NCBI GenBank assembly: GCA_021414365.1
Contig: JAIOOR010000021.1
Location: forward strand, 62,001-126,000
From: Nitrosarchaeum sp.
GTDB lineage: Archaea > Thermoproteota > Nitrososphaeria > Nitrososphaerales > Nitrosopumilaceae
DNA: 64,000 nt
Direction: 5' to 3'
The translations under genes and the position numbers were made by a program. Below are positions 60,249-64,000 of this stretch, one piece after another; the first letter of the stretch is position 1; each line of letters starts with the position of its first letter. The notes beneath the pieces were generated by a model that made no database searches, had not been told where the DNA came from, and was given only the letters and a program-made list of their open reading frames with translations.

Positions 60249-60417
60249 ACTATCTGGATGTCTAATTATTATTAAAGAAAAACGGGCTTTTATTGGATAA
60301 TCTGATTCCTTTTTGGCACAAGTGGAGAAATAATGCTGTTTTTAGAAAGTCAGTTTTTGAGATTATCTCTTGTGAAGAACATATGATCTTAATTATTAGA
60401 AAAATTATGTCACTACA

Positions 60418-60804
60418 GTGAAGCAATACACTATCTTCATTGCAGTCGGTGTTGGAATTATTGGGATTATGGTTGCAATTTTTGGGTTGGATGTTTTAAA
60501 ATTTTCAGTGGCTACACAAGAATATGATATTTTCGTAGACCCGATAATTGACAAGCAAAACCTCTTTGTGACTGGAAGGGTAACAATTCAAAATACTGGT
60601 TCTCAGCCATTGACAAACATTCATGTGAATTTTGGTGCTGGAAACACTCTTGATATTAAAACCCTAAAATCTGGTCAAAAGATCTTACTATCCCCACCGC
60701 CTGATAACCCGATGGAATTTGTCATGATTAGTGCAGATCATGACATTTTTGTAAATAAGGCATACCGAGAATTACCAAAAATGGTAGGGATGATGGGTTC
60801 TTAA
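60418..60804 (+). CDS. membrane-anchored beta-domain protein
   Basis: N-terminal TM helix then FxxSG-type beta domain. Confidence 0.55.
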   Translation: MKQYTIFIAVGVGIIGIMVAIFGLDVLKFSVATQEYDIFVDPIIDKQNLFVTGRVTIQNTGSQPLTNIHVNFGAGNTLDIKTLKSGQKILLSPPPDNPMEFVMISADHDIFVNKAYRELPKMVGMMGS

Positions 60805-60846
60805 AATTCCGAGCAGTTAAATCCAATTATGTCATAGCGTGTCTGT

Positions 60847-61671
60847 TTGAAATTTCTAACTTCTGGTAAAGTAAAGGATCTCTACGATATTGATGATAAG
60901 ACCCTTCTCTTCAAGTTCTCCAATAGAGTATCCGCATACGATGTAAAATTCAAAGAAGATATTCCGCAAAAAGGTAAGGTTCTATGCAAGTTTGCTGAGT
61001 TTTGGTTTAAAGAACTACCAGTCGCCAATCATTTTGTTAAAAGACGATCTGACACTGAAATTTTAGTAAAAAAAATGAAAATGCTTCCATTAGAATGTGT
61101 TGTAAGAGGTTACTTTTATGGCAGTCTTGTAAGCAGATGGAAAAAAGGAGAAGTGATACTTCCTAATGGTACCAACACCGCACTTGCAGCAAAACTCTTG
61201 GAGCCAATCTTTGATCCAACCACCAAATCCGAGCACGATATTCCAATTAACAAAGCAAAAGCATTAGAGATGAAACTTGTTAGCGAAGAACAATATGCTC
61301 AGCTTGAAAAAACTTCAATTGATATTTACAAAAAAATGTCCACACTTGTTGACAAGGCTGGATTCATTTTAGCTGATTTGAAATTGGAGTTTGGAATCTT
61401 GGATGGGAAAATAACATTAGGTGATTCTATTGGCCCTGATGAGTATCGACTATGGCCAAAGAATTCCTACAAAATAGGTCAAACTCAAGAAGCATACGAT
61501 AAACAAATTTTACGTGATTGGCTTACTGAACACGGTTATCAAAAACAATTTGATGATGCACGTGATGCAGGTAAAGAACCCGTGGCACCTTCCATCCCAC
61601 CAGAAATAATTCAAAAGATGACAAATCGTTATGTTACTGCATATGAAAAACTAACCGGTCATTCTCTCTAG
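60847..61671 (+). CDS. purC: SAICAR synthetase PurC
   Basis: GKVKDLYDIDDKTLLFKFSNRVSAYD...LPLECVVRGYFYGSL. Confidence 0.95.
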   Translation: MKFLTSGKVKDLYDIDDKTLLFKFSNRVSAYDVKFKEDIPQKGKVLCKFAEFWFKELPVANHFVKRRSDTEILVKKMKMLPLECVVRGYFYGSLVSRWKKGEVILPNGTNTALAAKLLEPIFDPTTKSEHDIPINKAKALEMKLVSEEQYAQLEKTSIDIYKKMSTLVDKAGFILADLKLEFGILDGKITLGDSIGPDEYRLWPKNSYKIGQTQEAYDKQILRDWLTEHGYQKQFDDARDAGKEPVAPSIPPEIIQKMTNRYVTAYEKLTGHSL

Positions 61672-61904
61672 TTCTAATTTTTGTGTACCTTTCTTTTTTT
61701 ATGACTGAATGTTGACTCTTAGCTAACATTCAACTCGAATTTTATTTTTGATTGGTTTTCAAACACATCGTTTTACATCATTTGTATCTATATATCGACA
61801 TATCTTTTTGTATTTTTTATTTTTTTTAATTTTTTATTATTTTTTGTAATGCTATGATAATTATGGTAGTGATAAGATAATAATTATAGTGCTAGTATAA
61901 CTAT

Positions 61905-61954
61905 GATAGCGGTCATAATAATTATTTTTGCAATACTATATTATTGATAGCGGT
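61905..61954. repeat. two direct GATAGCGGT repeats, 41 nt apart
   Basis: 61905-61913 and 61946-61954, upstream of the 62068 regulator. Confidence 0.5.
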
Positions 61955-62067
61955 TGATGTATTTTTAATCCACTCTTAACGCCATAATAGCAAAAAAAAA
62001 TTGACGTGGTTAGACAAAAAAATGTGATACAAGGATCTTTTAGATCAGAATTAAAGCAATACTCAGC

Positions 62068-62598
62068 ATGTCTACATTACTAGAAAAACAAGTCCGAGTA
62101 AATAGAATACTCACAACAAGTGTCAAACACGCACGCGCTATTGAAGACCCTGCACGTTCAAAAATCATCGAAATCCTTTATCATAGGGCATTATCTGCAG
62201 ACCAAATTGCAAATGAACTAAAAAAGACAGGATATAAAAAAGCCTTAACTACTGTCCGACACCATCTTGATATTTTAAAAGAATCGGGGTTAATTGAGAT
62301 TGCAAAAATTGAAGAGTCACGTGGTGCAATAACTAAATTTTATAGTACCTCTACAAAATTACTAGGTTTTGCTGCCCCTGATGATTTTGATTCAAAATAC
62401 TCTAAAATTATTAACAGCACTTCTGTAAAAATTGAAAAAATTCTAAGATCGATTACTCCAAAAACAACAAAATCAAAGAAAATTAAGGGTAGTGACTCTG
62501 AAGACTATTCACAGTACTTGGTAATGGAAATTGTAAATCGTGCCATGACCAATATCATGGAGAATTCTGGCAAAAAAGAGTCGATCAAAACTGTTTAG
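62068..62598 (+). CDS. ArsR-like winged-helix regulator
   Basis: DPARSKIIEILYHRALSADQIANELKKTGYKKALTTVRHHLDILKESGLIEI. Confidence 0.85.
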   Translation: MSTLLEKQVRVNRILTTSVKHARAIEDPARSKIIEILYHRALSADQIANELKKTGYKKALTTVRHHLDILKESGLIEIAKIEESRGAITKFYSTSTKLLGFAAPDDFDSKYSKIINSTSVKIEKILRSITPKTTKSKKIKGSDSEDYSQYLVMEIVNRAMTNIMENSGKKESIKTV

Positions 62599-62652
62599 TT
62601 TAATCCCAAAAAAACTAAAATGACTAGAATAGATCTATAATTGTGATCATTT

Positions 62653-63060
62653 TTGGAAGAAAAAGCACAGAAATTATTTTCACAAAAAAATATTGTCTTT
62701 ATTGCAACTATTATGAACGATGGGTCTCCCCAACTTTCACCTGTTTGGGCAAACTATGATTCTGGATACATTCTAGTGAATACTGCAGAAGGGAGAATAA
62801 AACATAAAAATATTTTACGTGACCCACGAGTTGCAGTATCTGTGATATCTCATGATAATCCACTTGACATGACAACAATACGTGGAATAGTTGAAAAAAT
62901 AATTCCAGATTATGATTATTTACATGCAGACAAATTAACACAACAATACATGGGACAAGAACACTATCCATTCAAACGTGATGATGAGAAACGAATTATT
63001 TTGAAAATTAAACCCAAACATGTATTTGTTTTGCCTGAGTTAAAAATGAATGATGATTAA
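62653..63060 (+). CDS. PPOX-class FMN/F420-dependent oxidoreductase
   Basis: IVFIATIMNDGSPQLSPVWANYDSGYILVNTAEGRIKHKNILRDPRVAVSVI. Confidence 0.88.
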   Translation: MEEKAQKLFSQKNIVFIATIMNDGSPQLSPVWANYDSGYILVNTAEGRIKHKNILRDPRVAVSVISHDNPLDMTTIRGIVEKIIPDYDYLHADKLTQQYMGQEHYPFKRDDEKRIILKIKPKHVFVLPELKMNDD

Positions 63061-63142
63061 AAATAAAATATTTCTAAATTCGAATTTAGAAACATATTAA
63101 ATTATTATGAATTAAAAATTGAAAAAATATAATGAAAGTAGC

Positions 63143-63391
63143 TTATCGTCTTCTTCTAACTGCTTTTCTTACAACAGCTCTTCTAACTGCTTTTCTAGCT
63201 ACAGTTCTTCTAGCTACTTTTCTTTTTGGAGCTACTCTCTTACGAGTTGCTGCTGCTTTTTTTGCAGCTCTACTTCGTCTTCTTCTTGCTGCCATTCTTG
63301 CTGCTTCAGCTGCTTTTAATGCGGCATTTCTTTTTCTTGTACGTGCTGCTTTTCTAGCTGCTTCAGCTCTTTTGGCTTTGGATGTTGCCAT
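63143..63391 (-). CDS. Lys/Arg/Ala-rich histone H1-like protein
   Basis: MATSKAKRAEAARKAARTRKRNAALKAAEAARMAARRRR... Confidence 0.75.
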   Translation of the reverse strand: MATSKAKRAEAARKAARTRKRNAALKAAEAARMAARRRRSRAAKKAAATRKRVAPKRKVARRTVARKAVRRAVVRKAVRRRR

Positions 63392-63480
63392 GCCTGATTT
63401 AGTTTTATCATGTGGTTATATAGTTAAAGTCACACATTGTTGCCCTGCTGCTAGTAATATTTGACAATCTTTTTTTGCGA

Positions 63481-63954
63481 TCAACAATTAATGATACAAA
63501 TCAGTGCAATATCTACAGATGTTTGTTGTTTTGCTGGATGAATCAAAACATTGTATTTCTTCAGATCATCATATGGAACATCAAACTGTGTTGTTACCGT
63601 TACTGGTTTATTTGGTTCTAGCAACCCATCTGCTGAAAACCCCCCATCTGCTGGAAGGTGTTTTTTCTGTTTGTCATCAATTAGGAAAAATTGGCCACCT
63701 GAAAGTATGGTGTTTTCTTTACTAATGTTTTTTGCAGTTATTTTGATTTTTACAAACGTATTTTCAGGCACTATTTCTTTGGTTCCTTTACTGGTTCCAT
63801 CAAAAGATATAGTATATTCAACAGGACCAACAATTATTGGCTCACCTGCATTTGCGGTGATGAAATTTGTTTGATTTTGAGTGTATGTGTACATGGCAGC
63901 TGCCATTGAAATTATTATTGCCCCTATCACGATAAAAACTGTGATCTGCACCAT
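63481..63954 (-). CDS. DUF4352-like membrane-anchored protein
   Basis: TM helix plus FVKIKITAKNISKENTILSGGQFFLIDDK. Confidence 0.7.
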   Translation of the reverse strand: MVQITVFIVIGAIIISMAAAMYTYTQNQTNFITANAGEPIIVGPVEYTISFDGTSKGTKEIVPENTFVKIKITAKNISKENTILSGGQFFLIDDKQKKHLPADGGFSADGLLEPNKPVTVTTQFDVPYDDLKKYNVLIHPAKQQTSVDIALICIINC

Positions 63955-64000
63955 GATATTATCTGTAAAAATTTGGTATATAGTTGAAGCGTAATGTGGG

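Noticed and set aside
63119-63464. Plus-strand ORFs (66 and 110 aa, Ser/Cys- or Ala/Leu-rich)
   Set aside because: Antisense shadows of the Lys/Arg/Ala-rich gene on the minus strand.

Overview
AT-rich archaeal chromosome segment. Gene content (single-subunit TFB, archaeal EF-2, PurP, TatA/TatC, futalosine-pathway MqnE/MqnD, many small zinc-ribbon and winged-helix proteins) points to an ammonia-oxidising thaumarchaeon related to Nitrosopumilus. Housekeeping blocks are approx. 7.5-22.5 kb (Lrp, TFB, USP, MqnE, MqnD, SIS protein, EF-2) and 42-63 kb (TrkH, purP, ubiX, tatA/tatC, purS-purQ-purL-purF, purC). Two stretches look accessory. (1) 1-7.5 kb holds a tyrosine integrase beside unknown proteins, two of which carry HEPN-like RX4-6H motifs. 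(2) 22.5-31 kb holds a cas1 gene directly at the 3' end of EF-2, plus a protein-primed-type family B DNA polymerase, an overlapping small basic coiled-coil protein, and a 1097-aa protein of unknown function. Cas1 + PolB with no visible CRISPR array or other cas genes, next to EF-2, matches a thaumarchaeal (family 1) casposon. I could not find its terminal inverted repeats or target-site duplication by eye. The EF-2 reading frame is abnormal at this junction: it runs on to the cas1 start, apparently through a one-base frameshift over a small membrane-protein ORF. Other points of interest: a repeat-dense intergenic region at 32.36-32.66 kb, an 18-bp-arm hairpin at 35.02-35.07 kb, a compact inverted-repeat element (possible RNA) at 45.12-45.20 kb, possible shared operators near two winged-helix genes, and several conserved-looking small ORFs missed by the ORF track. 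No tRNA, rRNA or CRISPR array was recognised. All family assignments are by eye; no searches were run.
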